64,000 nucleotides of DNA from Alphaproteobacteria bacterium. Its GTDB lineage: Bacteria; Pseudomonadota; Alphaproteobacteria; TMED109. The position numbers were made by a program, and so were the translations under genes. Position 1 is the first letter of the stretch, and each line of letters starts with the position of its first letter. The stretch lies in the NCBI GenBank assembly GCA_022825235.1, contig JAJDYI010000035.1:62001-126000 (forward strand). Reading direction: 5' to 3'. The notes beneath the pieces were generated by a model. It worked only from the letters and a program-made list of their open reading frames with translations. It was not told the origin of the DNA and ran no database searches. Of the stretch, positions 54,384 to 63,700 are shown in pieces.

Positions 54384-55708
54384 CGCCCGACGCCGCGCTG
54401 GTAGGAAGCCGCAACGAGTTCAATTGGATGACGGGCCGACGGCGCCGGCGCTCCCTTGAGCCGCATCGACTGCGACAGGTGCAAGCCGGCGAGCGGACAC
54501 GCCGCAGCAAGATGCGGATGGTCGGCCCGGATAGCGGCATTGGCGGCGTTGCGGCCGTGCTTCACGGCCGTGTCGAACCAACGCTTCTTCATGCCCCAGA
54601 TCCCGCCGTGACCCGAGCACCGCTCGACCACGGTCACCTTGGTTTCCGGGATCAACCTGAGCATCTGGGCGGCCTTCGGGCCGACATTCTGGGCCCGGCT
54701 ATGGCAGGCGAGATGGACCGTGACGCCTCCCTCGAGCGGCCGTAATCCCGGTGCGAGGTCGCCGGCGTCGGCAATCTCCATGACGTATTCGTCGATATCA
54801 CGGGTGTTAGCCGCAAGCCGCCCGACGTCCGGGTCTTCAGGCGCCAGGGCCGGCCACTCGCTCTTGAGCATCAGGGCGCAACTCGGTGTCAGCGCGACGA
54901 CGGTCCGACCCTCGTTGATCAGCGGCGCGAACTCGCGGGCGGTGCGGATGGCGGTATCGCGCACCCGTTCCACGTCACCCTGCTCGTACTGCGGCATGCC
55001 GCAGCAGCGTGGATACTTGAGAACGGTGTCGACGCCGTTGCGTTCGAGAACGCTGAGCGCTGCCTCGCCCACGGCCGGTGTGTTGTAGTTCACGAAGCAC
55101 GTCGCATAGACCGCCGCCTTCCGCCGGCGGCTGGCTTCCGCGGCCAGCGGGGGCGCACGCCACCGGCGAACCAGCGGGCGCCACACATACCGCGGAAGAT
55201 CCGCCGAACGATGGACGCCCGCGAACCACTCCATCAGCAACCGGACGGGCCGCTGGCGAAGCAGCGCATTGAGAAGCCCGGCCGCCCATGCGGCCAGCCG
55301 CCCGTTCCGATCGATCTCGGCCAGCTGCCGGTCCCGCCACGGCAGGTTTCCCTTGCGAAACTCGATGGCACGGGCCCTGAGCATCAAACGGGGAAAGTCG
55401 ATCCGGAACTCGTGCGGCGGTACGTAGGGGCAACTCACCATGAAGCACATGTCGCAGAGCGTGCACGCCCCGACCACGTCCCGGAAGCCGCTGGAGGACA
55501 CCGAGTCGAGTTCCATCGTCTCGGCAGCATCGATGAGGTCGAACAGGCGGGGGAAGCTGTCACACAGGTTGAAGCAGCGCCGGCATCCGTGACAGACGTC
55601 GAACTGGCGCCGCATTTCGGCGTCCAGGGCCACTTCGTCCCAGAACGCAGGGTCCTCAAGCCCGAGCGGCTCGCGCTTTGGCCGCCGAAGGCCGCCTTCC
55701 ATCGCCAT
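54380..55708 (-). CDS. Fe-S heterodisulfide-reductase-like oxidoreductase
   Basis: 442 residues from ATG 55708; the second ATG (55702) has AGGAG seven bases upstream and may be the true start. Two 4Fe-4S ligand sets at the N-terminus: C39/C42/C45/C49 (CHGCRRCFNLC) and C82/C85/C88/C93 (CTLCDMCFMVSCP). Two CCG domains follow, with YPRCCGMPQYEQGD and VERCSGHGGIWG. It is GlpC/HdrD-like and probably passes electrons to or from rubrerythrin. It is the middle gene of rubrerythrin, Fe-S protein, DUF3501. Confidence 0.92.
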   Translation of the reverse strand: MAMEGGLRRPKREPLGLEDPAFWDEVALDAEMRRQFDVCHGCRRCFNLCDSFPRLFDLIDAAETMELDSVSSSGFRDVVGACTLCDMCFMVSCPYVPPHEFRIDFPRLMLRARAIEFRKGNLPWRDRQLAEIDRNGRLAAWAAGLLNALLRQRPVRLLMEWFAGVHRSADLPRYVWRPLVRRWRAPPLAAEASRRRKAAVYATCFVNYNTPAVGEAALSVLERNGVDTVLKYPRCCGMPQYEQGDVERVRDTAIRTAREFAPLINEGRTVVALTPSCALMLKSEWPALAPEDPDVGRLAANTRDIDEYVMEIADAGDLAPGLRPLEGGVTVHLACHSRAQNVGPKAAQMLRLIPETKVTVVERCSGHGGIWGMKKRWFDTAVKHGRNAANAAIRADHPHLAAACPLAGLHLSQSMRLKGAPAPSARHPIELVAASYQRGVGR

Positions 55709-55764
55709 GCTCCTGCAAGAGCACCGGACAGCGGCGCCCGCCGCTCGTCCGGCGCCGCCGTGCG

Positions 55765-56184
55765 TCAGCCGTCGAGGGTGTCCAGCGCCTTCTGGAACCG
55801 GCCGGCATGACTGCGCTCGGCCTTCGCCAGCGTCTCGAACCAGTCGGCGATCTCGTCGAAGCCTTCCTCGCGTGCCGTCCGGGCCATGCCGGGGTACATG
55901 TCGGTGTACTCGTGGGTTTCCCCGGCGATGGCCGACTTGAGATTCGCGGCCGTGTCGCCGATCGGTTCGCCGGTCGCGGGATCCCCGACTTCAGCCAGGA
56001 ATTCCAGGTGGCCGAACGCGTGGCCGGTTTCGCCTTCCGCCGTCGACCGGAAGACGGCTGCCACGTCGTTGTAGCCCTCCACGTCCGCCTTGCTGGCGAA
56101 GTACAGGTAGCGGCGGTTCGCCTGTGATTCGCCGGCGAACGCATCGGCGAGATTCTGCTTGGTCTTGCTGTCGTTCAGGGACAT
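55765..56184 (-). CDS. rubrerythrin family (erythrin) protein
   Basis: 139 residues from ATG 56184. A four-helix diiron domain: [45 protein letters not shown] and [13 protein letters not shown] supply the glutamate/histidine ligands. The C-terminal rubredoxin part is absent, so it needs an external electron donor, plausibly the Fe-S protein encoded next. Such proteins reduce hydrogen peroxide. The promoter upstream carries two AATTGTT repeats. Confidence 0.92.
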   Translation of the reverse strand: MSLNDSKTKQNLADAFAGESQANRRYLYFASKADVEGYNDVAAVFRSTAEGETGHAFGHLEFLAEVGDPATGEPIGDTAANLKSAIAGETHEYTDMYPGMARTAREEGFDEIADWFETLAKAERSHAGRFQKALDTLDG

Positions 56185-56227
56185 ACCCCACCCCCAGAGT
56201 TCGGCCGGATACTGCCGGCTGACAGGG

Positions 56228-56272
56228 ATGTAAAACCCGTCCGCGCAGATGTCAATTGTTTTGGAATTGTTA
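56228..56272 (-). promoter_or_regulatory. rubrerythrin promoter with tandem AATTGTT operator
   Basis: On the minus strand TTGACA (56251-56256) and TACATC (56228-56233) lie 17 bases apart, an almost ideal sigma-70 pair. Next to the -35 box, AATTGTT occurs at 56255-56261 and 56266-56272, 11 bp apart, inside an AT-rich patch with TTGTTACAA. With an irr gene just upstream this is the likely Irr/Fur site. Confidence 0.6.
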
Positions 56273-56290
56273 CAAAAAACCGCCTGTTGG

Positions 56291-56719
56291 CTAGCCTGGA
56301 TCACGATCCTCCGCCAGACGTACCAGGACGTGTACCGCGTCAACCCGCGTTCCCGCCGGCGCGGCGGGCAGTCCGGCAACCCGGACCTCTTCCTCCGGAA
56401 TGTCTTCCAGTTCGCCGGTCCCCGGGTGCAGAAAATGATGATGGGGCTCGATGTTGGTATCAAACCAGTTGCAGGCCGAATCGACGGTGATCTCACGGAG
56501 CAGACCGGCCCGGGCAAAGCAGTGAAGGGTGTTGTACACGGTGCCGGTCGCGACCGGCGAGCCAGCCTGTTCGGCTTCCAGACGCAACTCCTCTGCCGTC
56601 ACGTGCCGGTTACCGCCGGCAAACAGCATCCGAGCCAGCAGCAGACGCTGGCGAGTCAACCGGACACCCGCCGCCCGCAGGCGTTGGCGCAGGTCGGCAT
56701 CGCTGTGCGATCGCGACAT
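56291..56719 (-). CDS. irr: Fur family regulator, Irr-type
   Basis: 142 residues from ATG 56719 (MSRSHSDADL); an upstream Met at 56761 lacks the conserved N-terminus. The winged helix has VRLTRQRLLLARML and GTVYNTLHCFARAGLLRE. The HHH motif (H93-H95 in EPHHHFLHPG) followed by ELEDIPEEEV is the Irr pattern; the CxxC zinc pairs of Fur/PerR are absent. Irr senses haem and represses or activates iron genes. It lies directly upstream of rubrerythrin on the same strand. Confidence 0.85.
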   Translation of the reverse strand: MSRSHSDADLRQRLRAAGVRLTRQRLLLARMLFAGGNRHVTAEELRLEAEQAGSPVATGTVYNTLHCFARAGLLREITVDSACNWFDTNIEPHHHFLHPGTGELEDIPEEEVRVAGLPAAPAGTRVDAVHVLVRLAEDRDPG

Positions 56720-56797
56720 GGCAGACTCCCGGCCGCGCTCCGCGCGGCACTGCCCCGTCACCCCGGGCGGGCACGTGCCGCAAGGATACCAGCTAGG

Positions 56798-58138
56798 GTG
56801 ACGTCCGTTCCCGACCCAGACCCGAAACCCGGAAGCCAGCTCGTGCCACCCACCCGCCCCCTCGCGTCACGCTCTGGCATCGCCGGCTGGTGCCTGTACG
56901 ACTGGGCCAATTCGCCGTTCGCGGCGATCGTGCTGACGTTCGTCATCCCGGCCTACTTCGCCAGCGCGGTCCTCGCGGACGACAGCGCCGCCCAGGCCGA
57001 CTGGGGCTTCATGGTCGGAACCGCCTCGTTTGTGGTTGCCGTCCTCAGCCCCATCCTCGGCGCCGTCGCAGACCGGACAGGCCGACGCAAGGCCTGGATC
57101 GCCGGCAGCGCCGTTGTCATGATCCTGGCCACCGGCCTCCTGTGGTGGGGGGAGCCTGGCCCCGAATCGGCCGCCTGGATCCTGTGGTGGTCCGGCGTCG
57201 GCGTGGTGGCCTTCGAACTCGGGCTGGTGTTCTACAACGCGCTGCTCCCCAGCCTCGGACCCCGGGATCGGCTCGGCCGGATCTCCGGCACTGCCTGGGC
57301 CACCGGCTACCTGGGGGGCATGGCCTGCCTGGTGCTGGCGCTCTTCGGGATCGTGCTGGCGGACCCGCCGCCATTCGGCCTCGACCCCGACCAGGGCGAA
57401 CACGTCCGCATCACGGGGCCACTCGTCGCCGTCTGGATGGCGCTCTTCTCGCTCCCGCTCTTCCTCTGGACCCGCGACATCCCGACCCGCCGGATGCCGG
57501 CACCCGCCACCGTTCAAGCGGGTATCAGGAAGCTCTACCGGGATCTCGTAGGCATGCTTGCGGATCCGGAGCGGCGAATCGTCGGTCGCTACCTGGTAGC
57601 GCGCATGATCTACACCGACGGCATCAATACCGTATTCGCGTTCGGAGGCATCTATGCCGCAGCCGTCATCGGGATGACGGTCAGCGAAGTCATTCAGTTC
57701 GCCATTGTCGTCAACATCACCGCCGGCATCGGGGCTTTCGTGTTCGGTCGCGTGGACGATCGGCTGGGCGCGAAACCGACGATCCTGATCGGGCTCGCGG
57801 CGATCACCGTCCTCAGTACCTGCTTGCTGTTCATCAGCACACAGATCGTGTTCCTCGTCGTCGGCGCGGTCCTTGGCATCTTTTTCGGCCCCGTCCAGTC
57901 AGCCAGCCGATCCCTGATGGCACGTCTTACGCCCGCCGGCGAGGAGGCCGAGGCCTTCGGCCTCTACGCGCTTTCCGGAAAGGTCACCGCGTTCGTCGGG
58001 CCCTGGCTGGTGGGCGCTGCCACCCTCGCCACGGGCAGCGAGCGGTGGGGTCTCGCGACCGTCCTGCCGTTCCTGATCGTTGGCGCCCTCCTGCTGCTGC
58101 GGGTGCCGGACCCGTCGCGGCGTCCGTCACTCGCCTGA
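56798..58138 (+). CDS. MFS transporter, UMF1/Atg22-like
   Basis: 446 residues from a GTG at 56798 (VTSVPDPDPKP); a GTG at 56843 is another option. It has 11-12 hydrophobic helices, with the loop GAVADRTGRRKAWIAGSAVV between TM2 and TM3 and SGIAGWCLYDWANSPFAA at the start, the signature of the UMF1/Atg22 group. These are probably amino-acid or small-solute effluxers. It is divergent from irr. No partner gene is adjacent. Confidence 0.88.
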   Translation: MTSVPDPDPKPGSQLVPPTRPLASRSGIAGWCLYDWANSPFAAIVLTFVIPAYFASAVLADDSAAQADWGFMVGTASFVVAVLSPILGAVADRTGRRKAWIAGSAVVMILATGLLWWGEPGPESAAWILWWSGVGVVAFELGLVFYNALLPSLGPRDRLGRISGTAWATGYLGGMACLVLALFGIVLADPPPFGLDPDQGEHVRITGPLVAVWMALFSLPLFLWTRDIPTRRMPAPATVQAGIRKLYRDLVGMLADPERRIVGRYLVARMIYTDGINTVFAFGGIYAAAVIGMTVSEVIQFAIVVNITAGIGAFVFGRVDDRLGAKPTILIGLAAITVLSTCLLFISTQIVFLVVGAVLGIFFGPVQSASRSLMARLTPAGEEAEAFGLYALSGKVTAFVGPWLVGAATLATGSERWGLATVLPFLIVGALLLLRVPDPSRRPSLA

Positions 58139-58715
58139 CCACTAGGCCAGTCATACCGGCGTGCCTGGCCCGCTGCCGGATGGCGCATCGTTGGCGCCAC
58201 GCCGGGCGCCGCCCGACCAAAGCACCACGCCGCCCGGCTGGCGCCGTCCGGGCCGCGGAGCTTCTCTCATGTGGGACGGGCTGGTGGAACCGGAACCCGG
58301 TATGTGGCCGGCCAGGTCAGATTTGCGGATCATCCGTATCGGACCGTTTACCAAGAAAGAGGTCACAACCAATTGCCCGGACACACCCATCCAACTGATG
58401 CGAAGTGAAGCTTAATTCCGATAAGGACTCCTAATCCATGACACAAAGTTATGGACTTGTGATGAAAAAGTTATGAACAATGTATATTCGAACGGACCTG
58501 GTTCGCGACTGAGCCCTGCAATTGAGTGCGCCGCCCGTAAGCACAGACCTGGCCACTTTCCGTCAGAGGCAGCCTAACATCCGGAAATTCCCGGGTTTCC
58601 TGCTCATATTTGGTCGCGTTTTCTCGTAAGAATTCGCATTGTTGTCGTCTTGGCTAGTGAATTAAATAACAGAAGTTATTGTCAAAGGATGTTATTCCGC
58701 TTACTTGTGGCAGTA
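58139..58715. other. 577-bp region with an AT-rich patch
   Basis: GC-rich up to about 58400, then clearly AT-rich from there to the regulator start. It contains the direct repeats at 58445-58478, TATATT at 58483-58488 (possible -10), and TTG/ATG candidates for the next gene. No other gene was recognised; the composition change suggests acquired DNA. Confidence 0.5.
58445..58478 (+). promoter_or_regulatory. tandem AAAGTTATG repeats upstream of the HTH regulator
   Basis: AAAGTTATGGAC (58445-58456) and AAAGTTATGAAC (58467-58478) are direct repeats with start points 22 bp apart, two helical turns, just before TATATT at 58483. The layout suggests a dimer or tandem binding site for the regulator that follows. 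Confidence 0.45.
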
Positions 58716-59381
58716 ATGAATTGGGAGAGAACACTCCGCTTCGCTATCGACGCATTCATCCGACGACGCGGCATGACCCGTACTGCGTTTGGCGAGGCAG
58801 CGCTTGGCGATCCATCGTTCGTCGCGAGCCTCGCACTCGGGCGGTCTCCGCAGCTCAACACCGCCGACCGGGTGCTGGATTTTATGGGGCTCGAGCCTAT
58901 GGGCCCTGTCTTCCGGCGCGAAGTCGAGGCCTTTCTCGCGGTGACCCGAGTCAAGTCGTCGGAGTTTGGTCGTGGCGTCACCGGTAGTCCTTCCTTCGTC
59001 ACTCAACTGCGCCATGGCGCGTCGCCCCGTCTTTCCACGGTCGACAAGGCGCGCGCGTGGATGAGGAAGCACTCGAGCGAGGCGGAGTGGCGGGCGGTCC
59101 GCGCGGCACTGTCCGGACATGAAGCGCAGCCTCAGGGAAACGGCAATGGAGATCACGCCATGGCGGATAACTCCCACCACTACATGAACACGCGAGAGGT
59201 GGCGGCCCTACTGGGCCTATCCCCGCGCACGCTGGATCGCTACCGGGTGAGCGGCGACGGCCCGGCATTTCACAAGTTCGGCAACCGAGTGCGCTACTTG
59301 CGCGCCGACGTTGAAGCCTGGGCGTCCAAGCGTCGGCGACAGTCGACTTCTGACGACGGCCTCTCCCAGGACTCTCCGTGA
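58716..59381 (+). CDS. regulator with duplicated HTH-like units and a MerR/excisionase-type HTH
   Basis: 221 residues from ATG 58716; ATG 58689 and TTG 58650 are alternatives and none has a clear ribosome site. Two tandem units of about 50 residues (about 8-57 and 68-116) share FGxxxxGxPSFVxxLxxGxSPxLxTxD (FGEAALGDPSFVASL; FGRGVTGSPSFVTQL). An HTH_17 domain follows at about 157-205 (NTREVAALLGLSPRTLDRYR, then FGNRVRYLRADVEAW). The role is unknown; DNA binding is likely. The first two parts resemble short stand-alone alphaproteobacterial regulators, here joined and repeated. Confidence 0.7.
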   Translation: MNWERTLRFAIDAFIRRRGMTRTAFGEAALGDPSFVASLALGRSPQLNTADRVLDFMGLEPMGPVFRREVEAFLAVTRVKSSEFGRGVTGSPSFVTQLRHGASPRLSTVDKARAWMRKHSSEAEWRAVRAALSGHEAQPQGNGNGDHAMADNSHHYMNTREVAALLGLSPRTLDRYRVSGDGPAFHKFGNRVRYLRADVEAWASKRRRQSTSDDGLSQDSP

Positions 59382-59737
59382 GCGCCGTCGCGGTCCGCCG
59401 GGCCCGTCGGGCAGCTGGAGGCTCTGAAGACTCGCGCGCCTGCTGGTCACGTCCTCACTGCACATCCGGCAACCCGAGACGCTAGTACCGGGCTCCAGTT
59501 CCGCCGGATCGCGAGGCACGGCCGCTTTAGCCGGCGCACCGCGTCCGCCGCTGTCCGGCTGACCGTTCGCCCGACCCCGTCCCCGCAGGCAGACATTGCC
59601 CTGCCCTGTCGCGGAACCTTCCCTGCCGCACAGGTCCAGACTGCTGTCAGCACCAGCCACGCCAAGCCTTTCCGGCCCGTCATTCATTCCCCCCGCGTTC
59701 ACGGGCCGACTGCGGCGGGGCACGACGACACCGGCCG
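59382..59737. other. 356-bp region between the regulator and MATE genes
   Basis: A minus-strand 78-codon ORF (59447-59683) begins with a signal-like stretch (MTGRKGLAWLVLTAVWTCAA) behind GGGGGG, but the rest is arginine-rich and lacks family features; it is noted only as a weak candidate. No hairpin with T-run or repeat was recognised. Confidence 0.3.
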
Positions 59738-61054
59738 TCAACCACGCAGGCTCCGCTCCAGAGCCGGGTACGCCGCGCCAAGGGTCACCGCGCGCGCCAC
59801 CATGAACACCAAGTAGGACGCCCACAGCCCGTGGTTCGCGTACAGCGGCACCAGGATTGCCATCGCCGCAAAGAACGTGGCTCCACTGATCGCCATGGCC
59901 ACCAGCATGGCCCGGGTGCGGGTCGCGCCGATGAATATGCCATCCAACTGGAAACCCCAGACCGAAATCACCGGCAGCACGATCGACCACACCAGATACG
60001 TGCTCACCATCTGCCGGACTTCCGGCAGGTCTGAAATCAGGGCCACGATCTGATTTCCGAAGAGGGCGTACGCCGCCACGTAGCACCCCGAGACGATCAC
60101 GGCCCAGCGGCTGGTCGCGGCCACCGCCGCACGGAACGCGCGCCGGTCCCGCCGCCCCACTGCGCCCCCCACCAGTGCCTCGGCCGCATGGGCGAAGCCG
60201 TCGAGTCCGTACGCGACAAAGGTCTGGAGCAGCATCAGGATGCCGTTCGCCGCCAAGACCAGTTCGCCCATGCGGGCGCCGACGGCCGTGAACGAGGTGA
60301 TCGAGCCAACCGCGATGAGGGTACGGAGGAATATGTCGGTGTTGACCGAGGCGATGCGTCGAAAGGCCTGCAGGTCCCGCACGGCCGCCAACCGGAAGGG
60401 AGCGCCGCGTCTGGCCGCGATCCGCGCCGTCAGGGCAAGACCGATGCCGGAGCCGGTCACCTCGGCCATCACCGAGGCCCACGCGACGCCGACCAACCCC
60501 CAACCCATGACGACGCCCAGCAACAGGTCCAGCGCCATGTTGAGAAGGTTGATGAACACCTGGAGTGCCAGCACCAGATCCGCCCGCTGCCCCCCAAGGA
60601 GCCAGCCCATGGCCACGAAGTTCACGAGCGTCGCCGGGGCCGACCAGATGCGGATGCCGATGTAGGTGTCGGCCAGCGGCGCAACCGCCTCCGAGGGCCC
60701 GACGATCAGAAGGCCCAGCCATCGGATGGGCACTGCAAAAAGCACCATCGTGCACCCGATCACGATGGCCATCGCGTAGGCGCGTACCGCGGCGCCGGCC
60801 AGACCTTCCGAATCGCCTGCACCGTGCGCCTGGGCGGCAAACCCCGTCGTTCCCATGCGCACGAAGGCGAAGGCCCAGAACAGGAAGGAGAACACCGTGG
60901 CGCCCACTGCCACCGCGCCGATATCTGCGACGCTGATCCGGCCCACTACCGCGGTGTCGACCATGCCGACCAAGGGCACGGTCAGATTGGACAGCGTCAT
61001 GGGCAGGGCCAGGCGCCACATCGGCAGGTCCCGCGGCCCCGGCCGGGATGTCAT
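59738..61054 (-). CDS. MATE family efflux transporter (DinF-like)
   Basis: 438 residues from ATG 61054 (MTSRPGPRDL); ATG 61078 adds 8 residues. Twelve membrane segments, with LALPMTLSNLTVPLVGMVDT, then AVVGRI, a mirrored half containing LQTFVAYGLDGFAHAAEALV, then GGAVG. It exports drugs or metabolites using a sodium or proton gradient. The N-terminal loop AVVGRISVADIGAVAVG matches the DinF subgroup. Stand-alone gene. Confidence 0.92.
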   Translation of the reverse strand: MTSRPGPRDLPMWRLALPMTLSNLTVPLVGMVDTAVVGRISVADIGAVAVGATVFSFLFWAFAFVRMGTTGFAAQAHGAGDSEGLAGAAVRAYAMAIVIGCTMVLFAVPIRWLGLLIVGPSEAVAPLADTYIGIRIWSAPATLVNFVAMGWLLGGQRADLVLALQVFINLLNMALDLLLGVVMGWGLVGVAWASVMAEVTGSGIGLALTARIAARRGAPFRLAAVRDLQAFRRIASVNTDIFLRTLIAVGSITSFTAVGARMGELVLAANGILMLLQTFVAYGLDGFAHAAEALVGGAVGRRDRRAFRAAVAATSRWAVIVSGCYVAAYALFGNQIVALISDLPEVRQMVSTYLVWSIVLPVISVWGFQLDGIFIGATRTRAMLVAMAISGATFFAAMAILVPLYANHGLWASYLVFMVARAVTLGAAYPALERSLRG

Positions 61055-61187
61055 CGCGGCCCATCCACGCGGATGCACATATCGCTCAGTGGCCGCGCGG
61101 CGAGCAAGTCAGGGCCTTGCGCATGGCGCCAACCGGCGCTGGCCTTCCAATTCCCGGGTCAAGCCGCTGGGCAGCTGGCAGCGAGGC

Positions 61188-62165
61188 TCAACGCCGGCAG
61201 TCAAGCACGACCTTGCCGCTGACGGCACGCGACAAGAGCAGTTCGATCCCGTGCGCCGCGTCGGCGAGCGGCAGGACGGTGGCCACCCTGGGACGGAGGC
61301 GTCCCTCGCCGTACCACTCGCCGAGACGTGCGAACGATCGCCCGACCCGCTGCGGATCCAGTGCAGCGACTTCACCCCAATAGAGGCCGTGCACCGCGGC
61401 GTTCTGCAGCAGCAACCGGTTGGCGGGAAAGGCCGGAATCCGCCCGGCCGTGAACCCCACGGTCACGATCCTGCCGTCCCACGCCAATCGCCGCAGGGCA
61501 TCGTCGCCAGCGTCTCCGCCGACGGTGTCCAGCACCACATCGACTCCATTGGCCGCCAAATCCGGCAAACGGGTCCGCACCCGGTCCGTCTGGTAGTTGA
61601 TGCCAACCGACGCGCCGTGCTCGCGGCAGATCGCCAGCTTTTCGTCGCTGCCGGCAGCAGCGATGACTTGCGCGCCCATCGCCGCGGCGATCTCCACGCC
61701 GGCCAATCCTACTCCGCCGGCGGCCCCGAGCACGAGACAGGTCTCGTCCGCCTGGAGCGCGGCCTTCCACGACAAAGCACCGTGGGCGGTGCCGTAGGCG
61801 ACCGGGAACGCAGCACCCGTCGTGAAGTCCATGCCGTCCGGCAGCGGGTACGTGTTTTCCTCGGGCATGACCACTTCGTCGGCGAAACCGCCGTACCGCA
61901 TGACCCCGATCACACGCTCCCCGACCCTGCGGACGCTGGTCGCGGCTCCAACGTCCCGCACCACGCCCGCAATCTCCAGACCAGGAGCGAATGGCGGGCG
62001 TGGGCGCACCTGGTAACGGCCGCGCAGCAACAGGGAATCCGCGAAATTCACGCCGGCCGCATGGACCTCGATCCGAACGGACTGTGGCTCGAGCGCCGGG
62101 CTTGGTCGCTCCTCGAGGTGGAGGGCCTCGGGGCCGCCCAACGTCGTGACCACCATGCTTCGCAT
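61188..62165 (-). CDS. zinc-less NADPH:quinone oxidoreductase (QOR)
   Basis: 325 residues. MDR fold: N-terminal GroES-like part (EVHAAGVNFADSLLLRGRYQ), NADPH-binding motif LGAAGGVGLAGVEIAAAMGA and C-terminal GRIVTVGFTAGRIPAF. No catalytic zinc cysteines, which fits QOR. It reduces quinones or enones with NADPH. It lies between MATE and the desaturase-like gene, divergent from the latter. Confidence 0.9.
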   Translation of the reverse strand: MRSMVVTTLGGPEALHLEERPSPALEPQSVRIEVHAAGVNFADSLLLRGRYQVRPRPPFAPGLEIAGVVRDVGAATSVRRVGERVIGVMRYGGFADEVVMPEENTYPLPDGMDFTTGAAFPVAYGTAHGALSWKAALQADETCLVLGAAGGVGLAGVEIAAAMGAQVIAAAGSDEKLAICREHGASVGINYQTDRVRTRLPDLAANGVDVVLDTVGGDAGDDALRRLAWDGRIVTVGFTAGRIPAFPANRLLLQNAAVHGLYWGEVAALDPQRVGRSFARLGEWYGEGRLRPRVATVLPLADAAHGIELLLSRAVSGKVVLDCRR

Positions 62166-62228
62166 CGCTGATTCCCGGAAACGATCAGCCTCTTATACTG
62201 GAAAGCACGCGACGGGGGACAAACCGCG

Positions 62229-63047
62229 TTGGAATTTCTGATCCTGTACGAAGATCAGGTACGCCTCTTCTCGTTCGCCGGCGTACTTGCCGTCATGGCG
62301 CTCCTGGAGAACCTGTTCCCGCGGCGACAGCGGCGTGCGCCGACGGCCCGGCGGTGGGGGGTGAACCTGGCGCTGACCGCGATCAACACGGTGACGCTCC
62401 GGCTGGTCTTCCCGCTGCTCGCGGTCGAGTGGGCAGCCCTGATGACCGCCCAGGGAATCGGCCTGGCGCCGGCGCTCGGCGTGCCGTACTGGGCCGCCTG
62501 CGTGGTCGGCATCGCGCTGCTGGACCTGGTCATCTACGCCCAGCACGCGGCCTTCCATCGCATCCCGTTCCTGTGGCGCTTCCACCGGGTCCACCATGCC
62601 GATCTCGAGGTCGACGTGAGCACCGGGGTCCGGTTTCATCCGGGTGAGATCGTGCTGTCCATGTTGATCAAGTTCGCCACCATCGCCTTGCTGGGCGTGC
62701 CAGCGGCGACCGTGGTGGCGTTCGAGGTGCTGCTGAACGCGACTTCCCTGTTTCACCATGCCAACCTGGCCCTTCCCCGGGCGCTCGACCAAGTACTCCG
62801 CCTGGTGATCGTGACCCCCGATGTCCACCGCGTGCATCACTCGACGATCCGGGCCGAGACCGATTCCAATTTCGGGTTCAGCGTCACGTGGTGGGACCGG
62901 CTGTTCGGCACATTCCGCGCCCAGCCCAGCGCCGGGCATTTGGGCATGGAGATCGGTCTCACCGAATACCGGGTCCCGGCGCAGCAAGGACTGCTCTGGG
63001 TCTGCGCCCTTCCGGCCCATCAAAACCCCCCTCCGGCCAGCCGGTGA
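62229..63047 (+). CDS. sterol desaturase / fatty-acid hydroxylase family protein
   Basis: 272 residues from TTG 62229. Four membrane helices and the eight-histidine diiron motif: HAAFHR, HRVHHAD and HRVHHS (FHHAN between). The family hydroxylates or desaturates lipids at the membrane. The substrate (sterol-like, fatty acid or carotenoid) cannot be told. The stop overlaps the Nudix GTG by four bases. Confidence 0.9.
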   Translation: MEFLILYEDQVRLFSFAGVLAVMALLENLFPRRQRRAPTARRWGVNLALTAINTVTLRLVFPLLAVEWAALMTAQGIGLAPALGVPYWAACVVGIALLDLVIYAQHAAFHRIPFLWRFHRVHHADLEVDVSTGVRFHPGEIVLSMLIKFATIALLGVPAATVVAFEVLLNATSLFHHANLALPRALDQVLRLVIVTPDVHRVHHSTIRAETDSNFGFSVTWWDRLFGTFRAQPSAGHLGMEIGLTEYRVPAQQGLLWVCALPAHQNPPPASR

Positions 63048-63589
63048 ACGACGAGCCGTCGCGAGGTCCCGTGGTCCGCATGGTGCCGGACGGCGACAAC
63101 CGCGAACGAAACGTCTGTACCGACTGCGGATTCATCCACTACCTCAATCCGCGGATCGTCGTCGGAGCCGTCGTCCACTACAACGACCAGATCCTGTTGT
63201 GCCGGCGCGCCATCCCGCCCCGCACGGGCTTCTGGACCCTGCCCGCGGGTTATCTGGAGACCGGAGAAACGGCGGCGGCGGGAGCGCGACGGGAAGCCGA
63301 GGAAGAAGCCTGCGCGGCGATTGCCATCGAGCGGCCGCTCGGAATCTATTCGCTCCCCCGAATTTCGCTCATCCAGCTCATCTTTGCCGCCCGCCTCGTC
63401 CATCCCGACATCGCGCCGGGAGCCGAGAGCCTCGAAGTGCGGCTGTTCTCCTGGGGCGAGGTGCCGTGGGATCACCTGGCGTTTCCCTCCGTCCGGTGGG
63501 CGCTTGCCGACTGGAAACGGGGACTTGCCACCGGCGCGGCGGCGGCGAATTTCGGACCATTCGACCGCGCTGACCTGGCCAGTGACTGA
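63044..63589 (+). CDS. Nudix hydrolase with N-terminal zinc ribbon
   Basis: 181 residues from GTG 63044. An N-terminal CTDCG motif (probably half of a zinc ribbon; a second pair is not seen) is followed by the Nudix box, whose core is GYLETGETAAAGARREAEEE ending in A, with all invariant residues present. It would hydrolyse an ADP-sugar, NADH-like or CoA-like substrate. The 4-bp overlap suggests co-translation with the desaturase-like gene. The family resembles NudC-like proteins by the ribbon, but is shorter. Confidence 0.9.
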   Translation: MNDEPSRGPVVRMVPDGDNRERNVCTDCGFIHYLNPRIVVGAVVHYNDQILLCRRAIPPRTGFWTLPAGYLETGETAAAGARREAEEEACAAIAIERPLGIYSLPRISLIQLIFAARLVHPDIAPGAESLEVRLFSWGEVPWDHLAFPSVRWALADWKRGLATGAAAANFGPFDRADLASD

Positions 63590-63700
63590 ACGGCAGTACC
63601 GCCGCCCCGGGATGCAGCGCTCCGACGCAGCCCAGGCAATGGCGCTTCGCGTCGACCCCTTCCGCACAAAGGTCTCCGAGACGAACGGTCCGTCCCCGCG

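Noticed and set aside
59447-59683. 78-codon minus-strand secreted protein
   Set aside because: A signal-like start is present, but the remainder is arginine-rich with no family features and typical of GC-rich chance ORFs; mentioned only in the gap entry.
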